NCBI RefSeq assembly: GCF_009388985.1
Contig: NZ_CP036422.1
Coordinates: forward strand, 3,734,501-3,798,500
Direction: 5' to 3'
DNA: 64,000 nucleotides
Source: Halioglobus maricola
Lineage (GTDB): Bacteria > Pseudomonadota > Gammaproteobacteria > Pseudomonadales > Halieaceae
The notes beneath the pieces are model-generated. The model was not told the origin of the DNA. It saw only the letters and a list, made by a program, of their open reading frames with translations, and did not search any database. A program made the position numbers and the translations under genes. This document shows positions 18,399 to 26,715 of this stretch, piece by piece. Numbering within the stretch: the stretch's first letter is position 1; each line of letters starts with the position of its first letter.

Positions 18399-19160
18399 CT
18401 ATTTGCCGGTAAGATATTTTGTCAGCGGGTGGCGCAGGAAATTGGGCAAGAACTTATCCACCCAGTAGTAGGCCTTGGTGTCCAGCCCCATGGGGAACGA
18501 TGTCCCGCTCCCCTCTGCTGCGCGCTGAATATGCTCCGCAACATCTTCCGGCCCAAATTTTACGCCAAGCTTTTGCGGCATCTCTGCATCCACCACCTGA
18601 CCCATGGCGGTGTTAATAACGGGAGGTTTCACACAGGTCACACGGATATCGTGCTCACGCCATTCCAGGTCAAGCGCTTCAGTGATGCCGTCAATATAGA
18701 ACTTGCTCGCGCTGTAAACTGCCAGCAGGGGAATACCGTGGATGCTTGAAGCCGAGCAGAGGTTAACAACCGTCGCGCCAGGTGTTTTTGACAGTAGCTC
18801 GAAAGCACATTGCAATACGAGGGTCGCGCCGCGGATATTCACATCAATCATCAGGTCGTGAGCACGAGCTTCAATGCTCTGGAACTTACCCGCTGACAAA
18901 ACACCTGCATTGTTAATCAGCAAATCGAGTCGGCCCGAGGAGTGCTCAGCGAAATCCTCGATCATCGCCGCTACTGATGCCTGATCGGTAACATCGCAGT
19001 AGCCGCCACATGCCTGAGGAAAATCTGCGCTGCTTAGTAGCTCGCCCACCATCTCGCCATTGAGGTCATAGAGCCCGACGAACCAACCCTGGCTCGCATA
19101 ACGCCGCGCTGTTTCCAGGCCAATGCCCTGGGCCGCACCTGTAATCAGTACTGTCTTCAT
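18399..19160 (-). CDS. SDR-family oxidoreductase
   Basis: 253 residues. It has the classical short-chain dehydrogenase layout: TGAAQGIG at residues 7-14 for NAD(P) binding, NNAG at 83-86, a Ser near 137-139, and the YSASK catalytic pair (Tyr149, Lys153). It follows the hydrolase gene by 6 bases and looks like the last gene of the DcaP-GlsA-HAD-hydrolase-SDR run. The substrate is not predictable, but pairing with a haloalkane dehalogenase-like hydrolase suggests processing of an alcohol product. That link is inference. Confidence 0.92.
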   Translation of the reverse strand: MKTVLITGAAQGIGLETARRYASQGWFVGLYDLNGEMVGELLSSADFPQACGGYCDVTDQASVAAMIEDFAEHSSGRLDLLINNAGVLSAGKFQSIEARAHDLMIDVNIRGATLVLQCAFELLSKTPGATVVNLCSASSIHGIPLLAVYSASKFYIDGITEALDLEWREHDIRVTCVKPPVINTAMGQVVDAEMPQKLGVKFGPEDVAEHIQRAAEGSGTSFPMGLDTKAYYWVDKFLPNFLRHPLTKYLTGK

Positions 19161-19166
19161 AGCGAA

Positions 19167-20243
19167 TTACTCCCTGGTCGCTTCAGCGACTACGTTTACG
19201 ATTGCCCGGGCCACTGCTTCCGGCTCTTGTTCCTCGACGAAGTGTCCGCGCTCTGGAAATAGCTCATAATTACCTTCCAACTGCGGCAAGGCAAGCAACC
19301 ATTGCTGTCGTACAGAGTCTTTGGCGCAGGGATCCCAGAGGCCCCAGACCGCCCGCGCAGGGATGCTGCGCCCCCCGGCGCCCCACACCTTGCTAATTTT
19401 GTTGTGAATATTGCGATAGAACTCGCTGTTATCCTGCCAGCCCAGCGTTTCATCGAAGTAACGATAGCCATGACCCCATACGCCCGTCTGCTTAACGTTG
19501 CGCATAGAACTCAATGCATTGGACCGGGTACGAAACATGTCACGGTACATCTGCTCTTTTGCTGACAGCTGCCGGGTAAGCGCTCGCCAAGCGAAACTCA
19601 CCGAGTGCCGAAGGAATGCGAATCTACCCGCAGGCGAAAACATCACCATCGGGGGAATAAACCGCCACCAGCGAGCAGGCCACCAGTGGCCAAGTCGATT
19701 CCAGGCCATGAATCCCGGGAATGGGAAATTCCGGTAGTCAAAACCATCGGCAGGCATGGGAAAAACGGTGGTATTCATCAAGACCAGGGCATTCACTCGC
19801 TCTGGCATATCAATGAAGGCGCCAACGCCGATCGCTCCGCCCCAATCGTGAATCACGAGCGTTGCGTCTCTCAGGTCCAGATACTCGACCAACTCACGAA
19901 GATTGCGAGCATGATGAAAGTCGACCATTTCAAAGCTGGCCTGATCGGAGAGCCCAAAGCCAATGTGGTCCATGGCAACGACTCTCACGGCGCCATCAAA
20001 CTGGCTGACCATCGCATCCATCGCCTGGCGATAGGTGTATGAACTTTCGGGATTACCATGCACGAAAACGACCGTGGCGAGAGGCTCGCCCTGGCCCAGC
20101 ACGCTATCGTAGAAAAACAGTTTCTTGCCCGCATCGGGGCCCGCTTGCAGCACATACCAACGAGCTTCAGCGCCCGCCGGCAAATAGTCCGGGGGTACCG
20201 TGTCTAGCGGCGTATTACCCCGAACTGAAACGACGTGTGTCAT
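19167..20243 (-). CDS. Haloalkane dehalogenase-like alpha/beta hydrolase
   Basis: 358 residues from the ATG at 20243; an in-frame start at 20342 would overlap the HAD gene by 38 bases and add an unlikely tail. The oxyanion motif HGNPESSY (62-69) and nucleophile motif HDWGG (Asp133 followed by Trp134), with a late His in ERGHFVEEQ, match the haloalkane dehalogenase branch. In those enzymes the Asn of HGNP and the Trp after Asp bind halide. Epoxide hydrolase or another esterase role cannot be excluded. It is followed by an SDR gene after 6 bases. Confidence 0.85.
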   Translation of the reverse strand: MTHVVSVRGNTPLDTVPPDYLPAGAEARWYVLQAGPDAGKKLFFYDSVLGQGEPLATVVFVHGNPESSYTYRQAMDAMVSQFDGAVRVVAMDHIGFGLSDQASFEMVDFHHARNLRELVEYLDLRDATLVIHDWGGAIGVGAFIDMPERVNALVLMNTTVFPMPADGFDYRNFPFPGFMAWNRLGHWWPARWWRFIPPMVMFSPAGRFAFLRHSVSFAWRALTRQLSAKEQMYRDMFRTRSNALSSMRNVKQTGVWGHGYRYFDETLGWQDNSEFYRNIHNKISKVWGAGGRSIPARAVWGLWDPCAKDSVRQQWLLALPQLEGNYELFPERGHFVEEQEPEAVARAIVNVVAEATRE

Positions 20244-20304
20244 ATTGGTATCGCACGAATGAAAGCGCGGAGAGCGTATCAGCGGAAGCGCGCTGGCCGG
20301 GAGG

Positions 20305-21300
20305 TCATTTTCCGCCTGTAGGGAATACCTGACGCCACTCATTTTTCATATCGACAATCACCCAACCGCGATCAGGCCCTTCATCGAGCCCACGATCCAG
20401 TCGGCCGATATGCGAGTCACGATCGTATGCCCACTCGCGCTCGGCATCGGTATGATGAATGATCACGCCGAGGCTGGCGCCCTCTCGCGCGGTCACCCAC
20501 TCCAACATCTGGAAATCACCGTCGGAATTTCCCACCGCCATAATCGGGCGTCGACCAATGTGGCTGTGAATGCCCACGGGCTTACCTTCCTTGTCGTCGA
20601 TAAAGTCGATTTCCGGCGCACGTACCAGAGTGGGTACGCCGTCGCGAACCTCGTAAGTGGTTTTTACACTGGAACCCACGACCTGCTCGGGGGGAATGCC
20701 ATACACCTCTTCTGTCCACGGTCGCATAAAGTCGATCCCACCCCCGGAGACGATATAGGTGGCGAAATCGTTCGCTCGCAGGTAGTCGAGTAGCTCGAGC
20801 ATCGGCAGGTAGACCATCTCGTTATACTTGAGGCCCGTGCGTGGATGCCGTGCTGTCTCCAGCCAAGCGGTCGCAGCGGCATCGAATTCATCGGTCGTGA
20901 TATTGCCATGCGTCGCCCCGACCAGTTCGAGAATCGCGGATGTACCACCGGCAAGGGCCTTGCCGATGTCGCCCTTGAGCACAGACGCGAAAGGCTCCTG
21001 AGCCTTCCACTCAGGATGCTCAGGCGCCATGGCCTTGACCCGGTCGACGGCAAAAATGAGCTGGAAATACATTGGCTGTTCAGCCCAGAGGGTGCCGTCA
21101 TTGTCGAATACTGCAATGCGCTCCGCCGGGGGGACATAGGCGGGGGAGCCCTCAGTGCTGACCTTAGCCACAAATGCCTCGATGGCTTTGCGCGAAGAAC
21201 CATCCTGCCAGGATGACAACGGTGCCTGCCCCGCCCACAAAGGCGTTGCCACAACCACCAGCAAAGCGGCCAGACAGGCCGCTAGCAAACGTGCCGGCAT
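20305..21300 (-). CDS. Exported HAD-superfamily phosphatase
   Basis: 331 residues. A Sec signal (RLLAACLAALLVVVATPLWA) precedes the HAD nucleophile motif VFDNDGTLW, with Asp66 and Asp68. Later motifs IVSGGG (Ser/Thr motif II) and GNSDGDFQM (acidic motif) complete the site. It resembles periplasmic phosphoserine phosphatase-like HADs. The gene follows glsA by 4 bases and so is probably co-transcribed with the porin and glutaminase. It would release inorganic phosphate from small phosphomonoesters in the periplasm; the substrate is unknown. Confidence 0.88.
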   Translation of the reverse strand: MPARLLAACLAALLVVVATPLWAGQAPLSSWQDGSSRKAIEAFVAKVSTEGSPAYVPPAERIAVFDNDGTLWAEQPMYFQLIFAVDRVKAMAPEHPEWKAQEPFASVLKGDIGKALAGGTSAILELVGATHGNITTDEFDAAATAWLETARHPRTGLKYNEMVYLPMLELLDYLRANDFATYIVSGGGIDFMRPWTEEVYGIPPEQVVGSSVKTTYEVRDGVPTLVRAPEIDFIDDKEGKPVGIHSHIGRRPIMAVGNSDGDFQMLEWVTAREGASLGVIIHHTDAEREWAYDRDSHIGRLDRGLDEGPDRGWVIVDMKNEWRQVFPTGGK

Positions 21301-21304
21301 ACTA

Positions 21305-22327
21305 CTATTCGCCGATGTTCGGGCCGTACAGGCCTACGCCCAACTTACCCGAAATATAGCTGATCGCCTTTAGCCCTTTGACGCTGTTACCCGCAGGATT
21401 TAGTGGTGGCGCGAATGTGGCAATGGCAAACTTGCCTGGAACAACAGCGACAATGCCACCGCCCACACCTGTTTTGGCTGGCAGGCCTGCGCTGTACATC
21501 CACTCACCCGATTCATCATAAAAACCGGCGGTGGCCATGATGGCCAACAGCTCTGGAACATCTTCCTTATCCAACACTTTCTTCCCGGTCACCGGGTTCA
21601 CACCTTCATTGGCAAGGGTGGCGCCCATCATCGCCAGGTCGTGAGTGTTGATGCCGATTGAGCACTGGCGTGTGTACACGCGCAGGGCTTCTTCGGGATC
21701 ACTGTAGAGTCGGCCATAGTTGTACAGAAGGTTGGCGATACCGCGATTGGACCAGGCAGTTTCGTACTCGGAGTCGTAGACCTCCTCCAGAACGGTTAAC
21801 TCACGGCCTGCATAAGCTTCGATATTTCCCAGGACCTTCTTCCAGCGCTCCTTCTCCGAATCGGCTTCCACCAGGCTGACAGCGGCGATTGCGCCGGCGT
21901 TGACCAGGGGATTGACCGAGCGGTCTTCATAGATTTCCAGGGCAATCTTGGAATTGAACGGTAACCCGGTAGGCTCGACACCAATTTTTTCGCGCAGGGT
22001 CTTCGGCCCCTGTTCCGCCATAATCAGCGACGCGGTGAAGGGCTTGGATACGGACTGGATGGAAAATTCGTACTTCTGCTCGCCCGCCGAGTACACCTCG
22101 CCATCGCGGGTGATTATCACCACCCCGAACATATCACTGGGCACCGACGCCAGAATCGGGATGTAGTCCGCGTTTGCACCTTCCTTGACGTTCTTGAATT
22201 TGGCGTACGCCTCATCCACGGCTTGCTGGTACTGATCCGGGCTGATACTTGCTGCCATGACCTGGGTCGTAGCAAAAACACCGGCGGCCACGAGGGCCAG
22301 GCCCTTTAGAGTTTTGTTCAACAACAT
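21305..22327 (-). CDS. glsA: Glutaminase A, exported
   Basis: 340 residues, slightly longer than the cytosolic enzyme because of a Sec signal peptide (LKGLALVAAGVFATTQVMA). The serine-dependent beta-lactamase-like fold shows the catalytic S-x-x-K at residues 92-95 (QSVSKPF), NPLVNAGAIA, and KTGVGGGIVAVVPG. It deamidates glutamine to glutamate and ammonia. A GGAGAG Shine-Dalgarno precedes the ATG. Export is unusual for this family and fits the neighbours: a DcaP porin upstream by 51 bases and a divergent periplasmic asparaginase. Confidence 0.95.
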   Translation of the reverse strand: MLLNKTLKGLALVAAGVFATTQVMAASISPDQYQQAVDEAYAKFKNVKEGANADYIPILASVPSDMFGVVIITRDGEVYSAGEQKYEFSIQSVSKPFTASLIMAEQGPKTLREKIGVEPTGLPFNSKIALEIYEDRSVNPLVNAGAIAAVSLVEADSEKERWKKVLGNIEAYAGRELTVLEEVYDSEYETAWSNRGIANLLYNYGRLYSDPEEALRVYTRQCSIGINTHDLAMMGATLANEGVNPVTGKKVLDKEDVPELLAIMATAGFYDESGEWMYSAGLPAKTGVGGGIVAVVPGKFAIATFAPPLNPAGNSVKGLKAISYISGKLGVGLYGPNIGE

Positions 22328-22378
22328 AATGCTCTCCGATCTTGTTACAGATTTTTCAAAAATAATTTTGCGGGTCTA

Positions 22379-23770
22379 TTAACGGGGGAAGTTCACTTTC
22401 AGGGACATCTGGATGCGCAGGTCATCGCCGCTGGCTCCATCGACATCCTCACGCTCACCCCAGATCAACTCACCACCCACCAGAACACCATCGGTGGGAT
22501 AGTGCAGCAGGTTGATCTGGGCGATCTGGCCGGTCTCGAATTCATCGAAAGCCTGCCCATCGGTGGTATCCAGGGTGATAGAGCTCCAGCCAACGGACGT
22601 GGACCAGCGTTCATTCCAGTAGTGATCGTAGTAGGCGACGATCCCCAGCAAAGGTACGGTCTCTGCGCCGTTGTTCTCCGGGTCATCGCTCTTAGGTGCA
22701 ATATCCAGGCCGCCATCATTCATATAGTTACCAATACCCTCGCCATACACCACCTGCAGCTTCAGGCGGTCCAGGTCGGTGGTCTGGATCACCGTACTTG
22801 CGTTGATACCCCAGCCGAATTCATGGTCGCTGGCGCCAGTGTCCTTGCGCTCGAAGCCCAGCTTGCGGCCAATACCTGCTACCTGCCAGTGGCCCCAGTC
22901 AGTGTTGTCGCGGTAGCGCAGTACGATGTCTGGCACATCGTTCTTGGCCTGGAATTCATCGCCAAGGGTAGAGTCACAGCTGTCGCCGATTTCGTTCGCG
23001 CAATCGTCGCGGAACTTGCCGATACTAAGCGCCGTACCCGGGTCCTCCAGGGATACCGCAAATTCGTCTTCGCCCATGGGGAAGGTGTAACGGGCCTGCT
23101 GGTTGCGATAGAACACCATGCCTGTGGGGCCCCAGTAGTCGATCGTATTGGGGAAAACATCGGCGTCCATGAAGTTAGACCAGGTCTGGCCCATACCGAA
23201 ATTTTTCCAAGTGCCGTAGGCGTGACGCAAGCGCGGCGTGGTTTGACCGGCGTCGCCTCCCGTTCCATAAAGCTCCCACTCAAACAGAGCAGTGACCTTG
23301 CCCGCATCCGTATCCCAGTCGCCAGCAAAGCCCAAGCGGCTCTGACGCACGGAGAACACGAACTCACCATCGTCGCCGTACATGCCCTCTGTGGTGGGTA
23401 TGGTGCTGACCCGAAGCGTATCGTTCCAGTCGGGATCAACGCGATTGAAATCATAAATGGCATCTGCCATCACAAAACCATAGATATCAAAGCCCAGCAC
23501 CGTCTCGGCAGAAATATCCTTCGGTGCCGAGGCCACTGCTACCGGCTCATGCAAATCTTCAACCGGCACTGTCGCCATGGGTGCCTGGGCTGGATCGCTC
23601 GACTTTAGCCGCTGCAGCTCCTGCTGCATCATCTGTATGGCCTCTTGTTGTTGGACCAACTGGGCCTCCAGCTTTTGGATGCGTTCAGCGTCAGACTGTG
23701 CCAGCGCCAAAGGGGTTTGGATAGTGGCAGCCACAGCCGCCGCCATGACAAGATTTCTGCGCAAATTCAT
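22379..23770 (-). CDS. DcaP-family outer-membrane porin
   Basis: 463 residues. The signal peptide ends near LALAQ. Residues about 26-60 form a coiled coil (ERIQKLEAQLVQQQEAIQMM), then comes a barrel starting FDIYGFVMADAIYDFNRVDPDW, with QSRLGFAGDWDT and GQTWSNFMD, all typical of DcaP trimeric porins. It ends in the barrel-like VNFPR. Known DcaP porins admit dicarboxylates and other anionic small molecules. Its linkage to glutaminase suggests entry of amides or their acidic products. The divergent 172-base region upstream holds an 8-bp inverted repeat that may be the operator. Confidence 0.9.
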   Translation of the reverse strand: MNLRRNLVMAAAVAATIQTPLALAQSDAERIQKLEAQLVQQQEAIQMMQQELQRLKSSDPAQAPMATVPVEDLHEPVAVASAPKDISAETVLGFDIYGFVMADAIYDFNRVDPDWNDTLRVSTIPTTEGMYGDDGEFVFSVRQSRLGFAGDWDTDAGKVTALFEWELYGTGGDAGQTTPRLRHAYGTWKNFGMGQTWSNFMDADVFPNTIDYWGPTGMVFYRNQQARYTFPMGEDEFAVSLEDPGTALSIGKFRDDCANEIGDSCDSTLGDEFQAKNDVPDIVLRYRDNTDWGHWQVAGIGRKLGFERKDTGASDHEFGWGINASTVIQTTDLDRLKLQVVYGEGIGNYMNDGGLDIAPKSDDPENNGAETVPLLGIVAYYDHYWNERWSTSVGWSSITLDTTDGQAFDEFETGQIAQINLLHYPTDGVLVGGELIWGEREDVDGASGDDLRIQMSLKVNFPR

Positions 23771-23858
23771 AGATATAGAGCCCCAAAAGGTAAATTCATC
23801 TACTAAAAGTAGCAGCTATCCACCACATGCCAAGTTCCGACGGGCTAGACTGGGCAAA

Positions 23859-23888
23859 TATGGGCATTTTGTACTACTGTTGCCCATA
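23859..23888. promoter_or_regulatory. Inverted repeat between dcaP-type porin and ansB, candidate operator
   Basis: TATGGGCA at 23859-23866 and TGCCCATA at 23881-23888 are perfect 8-base inverted arms separated by 14 bases. A further TGGGCA half site lies at 23851-23856. They sit in the only non-coding stretch between the divergent porin and asparaginase genes, where a shared regulator would bind. The centre spacing fits a dimeric regulator such as LysR or GntR type. The regulator is not encoded in the window. The symmetry is seen; the function is inferred. Confidence 0.45.
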
Positions 23889-23942
23889 CCAGGCCAAGCA
23901 CACCGAGGCATCGGCGACTGGCCATTACAGGAGAACTCAAAT

Positions 23943-24998
23943 ATGAAATTGCACCGCCTACTCGCCGCAGCAATGCTCAGCACTGTCGCCGCATCCATTC
24001 CGGCACACGCCGCCAAGGATATCTCCATTCTCGCCACAGGCGGCACCATCGCCGGTTCAGCAGACACCCAGACCCAGGCCGGCTATACCTCAGGTCAGGT
24101 CGGTGTAGAGACCCTGCTCGCAGCAGTGCCCCAACTCAAGGACCTGGCGGACATCAGCGGCGAGCAAGTTGCGAATGTCGGTAGCCAGGACATGAATGAC
24201 GCTATCTGGTTAGACCTGGCCGAGCGGGTCAATACCCTGCTGGCCACCAAGAAAACTGAGGGCGTGGTGATTACCCATGGCACCGATACGATCGAGGAGA
24301 CCGCCTACTTCCTCAACCTGGTGATCGACAGCGACAAACCGGTGGTACTCACTGCCGCAATGCGTCCCTCCACCGCACTCTCTGCTGACGGCCCGCTGAA
24401 CATCTACAACGCGGTGGCGGTGGCTGCCGACATTCGCGCTGCAGGCCGCGGCGTGTTGGTCGTGGTGAACGACGATATTCACGGGGCCAGGGCTGTGACC
24501 AAAACCAACACAACCGATGTGCAAACATTCCTTTCGCCGGAACGCGGCCTGATCGGTACCACCCTGTACGGCAAGAATACCTTCTATCGCGGCCCCTACC
24601 GGGCTCACACTTCAGGTGCTGAGTTTTCTCTCAAGGGCGTAAAGGAGTTACCCCGGGTAGATATTCTTTATATGCACGCCAATTTCTCCGCCGACATCAT
24701 TGACGCTGCAGTAGCCAATGGCGCCAAAGGGCTGGTTATCGCGGGGGTCGGCAATGGCAACATGACGACCGATTCGCAGGCAGCGGTCGCCCGTGCCACC
24801 AAGGCGGGTGTCGCGGTTGTTCGCTCCTCTCGTGTATTCAGTGGTGCTACCGGCCGCAATGTAGAGACCGACGACGACACCTTAGGCACTGTTGCCTCGG
24901 GGGAACTGAACCCCGCGAAGGCACGGGTACTGCTGCAACTGGCGCTGCTTAAGACAAAAGACGCCGGTAAAATTCAGGCAATGTTCGACAAGTACTAG
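23943..24998 (+). CDS. ansB: Periplasmic type II L-asparaginase
   Basis: 351 residues from the ATG at 23943, preceded by AGGAG. A longer open frame upstream runs antisense through the porin gene and is not used. The signal peptide ends at HAA. Type II motifs are ILATGGTIAG (Thr35), SQDMND, and THGTDTIEETAYFL (Thr114, Asp115), with TAAMRP following. It hydrolyses asparagine, and usually some glutamine, in the periplasm. It is divergent from the porin-glutaminase operon. Its stop overlaps the stop of the convergent kinase gene (CTAG at 24995-24998). Confidence 0.96.
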   Translation: MKLHRLLAAAMLSTVAASIPAHAAKDISILATGGTIAGSADTQTQAGYTSGQVGVETLLAAVPQLKDLADISGEQVANVGSQDMNDAIWLDLAERVNTLLATKKTEGVVITHGTDTIEETAYFLNLVIDSDKPVVLTAAMRPSTALSADGPLNIYNAVAVAADIRAAGRGVLVVVNDDIHGARAVTKTNTTDVQTFLSPERGLIGTTLYGKNTFYRGPYRAHTSGAEFSLKGVKELPRVDILYMHANFSADIIDAAVANGAKGLVIAGVGNGNMTTDSQAAVARATKAGVAVVRSSRVFSGATGRNVETDDDTLGTVASGELNPAKARVLLQLALLKTKDAGKIQAMFDKY

Positions 24999-25885
24999 GC
25001 ACTGAGTTCGCGGTAGACTTCAGTCAAGCGAGTTGTTCGATAGGCGAGAGCCTCCTCATCGAGCAACTCGCGTTCCTGCGCCAGATACCACGCCAACTCC
25101 AGGTAGCGATAAACATAGCCGTGGCGCTGTAATCGCAACCACTCTTCCGCAGTAGCATCGCGCTGAAGGTAGTACTGCAGGACTTCTGTCGCTTGCGGCT
25201 CAGTCAGATCATCACCGTGAACCACAACCGCCAGCTCGTGCCAGGGGCTGGCGTTGGCAGCATACTCCCAATCCAGTGCGTAGAGTGTGCCACCACTGTA
25301 CAGGCGATTGGCTTGCAACAGGTCGTTGTGACACAACACTGAAGGGCCCTCTTCAGCGGCACATACCTGAAATTGGCGAGCAACGGCCTCGCGATGCGGC
25401 TGCAGCAAAACCCAAGCTTGCAAATTTTCTCTTTGAATCTGCTTATCGTAGCTCGCCAGACGAGCAGCCAGATCCAGCCGATGGTGTCGCACTGGCAGCC
25501 GGTGAATTTCGCGTAGCAAACAGGCCAGTGCCTGCAGATCGACTCGCTGCTCAGGTTCCGGGGGCAGGTAGTCACATACCAGCACACCCAGATCCGGGTT
25601 GAAGTAGCGGGGCACAGGCGCCAGCGCCGCTTCTGCGGCTGACTGCAGGATGGTCCACTCATGCTGGCGGTTTATCCCGTTAGCTGCAGGATTCACCCCA
25701 TCCACGCGCACAACAAACTGGCGACCCATCGTTCCAACGAGAACACTCCAGTTGCTGTGTCCTCCCGCCAGTATTCGCTCAATAAGAGGCGCACCATCCA
25801 ATGCCGGCTCACACTGCCACTGGCGCCACTGCCCCAGGGCCTGCTCCAGCTTCAGCTGGATTGCATGCGGTAGTGATGTAGCCAT
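24995..25885 (-). CDS. Thiamine/choline kinase-like phosphotransferase
   Basis: 296 residues from the ATG at 25885, overlapping the PnuT end by 34 bases; upstream in-frame starts reach 26005 deeper inside pnuT. The kinase loop CHNDLLQANRLY (Brenner motif H-N-D-x4-N) and ALDWEYA (metal-binding Asp) place it in the choline/aminoglycoside/thiamine kinase family. As the last gene of a TPP-riboswitch operon with a thiamine transporter, phosphorylation of imported thiamine is the likely role, trapping it as TMP. Substrate is inferred from context. Confidence 0.88.
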   Translation of the reverse strand: MATSLPHAIQLKLEQALGQWRQWQCEPALDGAPLIERILAGGHSNWSVLVGTMGRQFVVRVDGVNPAANGINRQHEWTILQSAAEAALAPVPRYFNPDLGVLVCDYLPPEPEQRVDLQALACLLREIHRLPVRHHRLDLAARLASYDKQIQRENLQAWVLLQPHREAVARQFQVCAAEEGPSVLCHNDLLQANRLYSGGTLYALDWEYAANASPWHELAVVVHGDDLTEPQATEVLQYYLQRDATAEEWLRLQRHGYVYRYLELAWYLAQERELLDEEALAYRTTRLTEVYRELSA

Positions 25886-26454
25886 TTGCGATAACCGAAT
25901 ACGACGATGACCAGGTAAACCATGAACAATAGCGCGGTCAGGTACAAGCCCCGGTCGAGATAGAGGTAGATAGACACGCTGTCGATAACCAGCCAATACA
26001 ACCAATTCTCAAGCACCTTGCGCGCCACCATCCAGGTTGTGAGAATGCTACCCCATGTCGTAAATGAGTCGAGAAAGGGCAAGGCCGCTCCAGTGTACTT
26101 GGCAAGCAGCAGGCCGCTGATCGCCGCGGCCGACAACACCAGGCCGATGGCCAACACATGCCTGGTAGGATTCCAGCGGGTAATTTCCAATTCGCCGGCT
26201 TCACCACTGCCATGCTGCCACTGCCACCAACCGTAGACGGCCATGGCCAGATAATAGACCTGCAAGCCCGACTCCATCACCAAGCCCACATCCCAGAAAA
26301 TGTAGAGGAAGATCGCCGTGCTACCGAAGGCCGCGTACCAGCACCAAAGACTCTCGCGCACAACCAATAGCAGGTAGGCGATGCCCAGCAGCACCGCCAC
26401 GACTTCCCACACGGACATGGCCTGCAAGGCGTCGAGCAAGGAGTCGATGCTCAT
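25852..26454 (-). CDS. pnuT: PnuC-family thiamine transporter PnuT
   Basis: 200 residues with about seven hydrophobic helices and the PnuC-type phrases WDVGLVMESGLQVYYLAMAVYGWWQW and WLVIDSVSIYLYLDRGLYLTALL region. PnuC transporters move nicotinamide riboside; the PnuT branch moves thiamine and is typically controlled by a TPP riboswitch. Here the gene lies downstream of such a switch and a TonB receptor, so thiamine is the likely cargo. The start overlaps the stop of the small thiamine-binding protein gene (ATGA at 26451-26454). Inner membrane. Confidence 0.9.
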   Translation of the reverse strand: MSIDSLLDALQAMSVWEVVAVLLGIAYLLLVVRESLWCWYAAFGSTAIFLYIFWDVGLVMESGLQVYYLAMAVYGWWQWQHGSGEAGELEITRWNPTRHVLAIGLVLSAAAISGLLLAKYTGAALPFLDSFTTWGSILTTWMVARKVLENWLYWLVIDSVSIYLYLDRGLYLTALLFMVYLVIVVFGYRKWLHHYRMQSS

Positions 26455-26705
26455 CCGGCGATATCGAGTTCGCCGGGGATAAACTTACACACCAGCACCT
26501 GCTTGCCGAATTCGATGGAACTGCGCCGCAAGACCTCCCGCACCAGATCGAAAACGTGGTCGTACTCCCCGCACAGCTGGGTGGCCATCGCGTTTTGCAC
26601 CACTAGCACATCCCCACCGGCGCACAGCTCATCGATGAACGCCTTGATCACAGGAATGTAGTCTTCCTGCAAAGGGTACAGACTGAGTTCTGCAGTTAAT
26701 TTCAC
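26451..26705 (-). CDS. Small YkoF-like thiamine-binding protein
   Basis: 84 residues from a GTG preceded by GAGGATAG. The sequence (LTAELSLYPLQEDYIPVIKAFID, then LVVQNAMATQLCGEYDHVFDLV) looks like the YkoF/MTH1187 ferredoxin-like thiamine-binding fold. It has no signal peptide, so it should be cytosolic. It follows the TonB receptor gene by 10 bases and overlaps pnuT by 4. It may sense or hand on thiamine or its pyrimidine part. The fold call is by pattern and is moderately certain. Confidence 0.8.
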   Translation of the reverse strand: MKLTAELSLYPLQEDYIPVIKAFIDELCAGGDVLVVQNAMATQLCGEYDHVFDLVREVLRRSSIEFGKQVLVCKFIPGELDIAG

Positions 26706-26715
26706 GGCTCTATCC

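Noticed and set aside
22502..23608. 368-codon plus-strand open frame
   Set aside because: It is antisense to the DcaP-type porin, whose frame has coiled coil, barrel strands and a signal peptide. The plus frame shows no family features.
23577..23942. N-terminal extension of the asparaginase
   Set aside because: It overlaps the porin gene on the other strand. The ATG at 23943 has AGGAG and a signal peptide.
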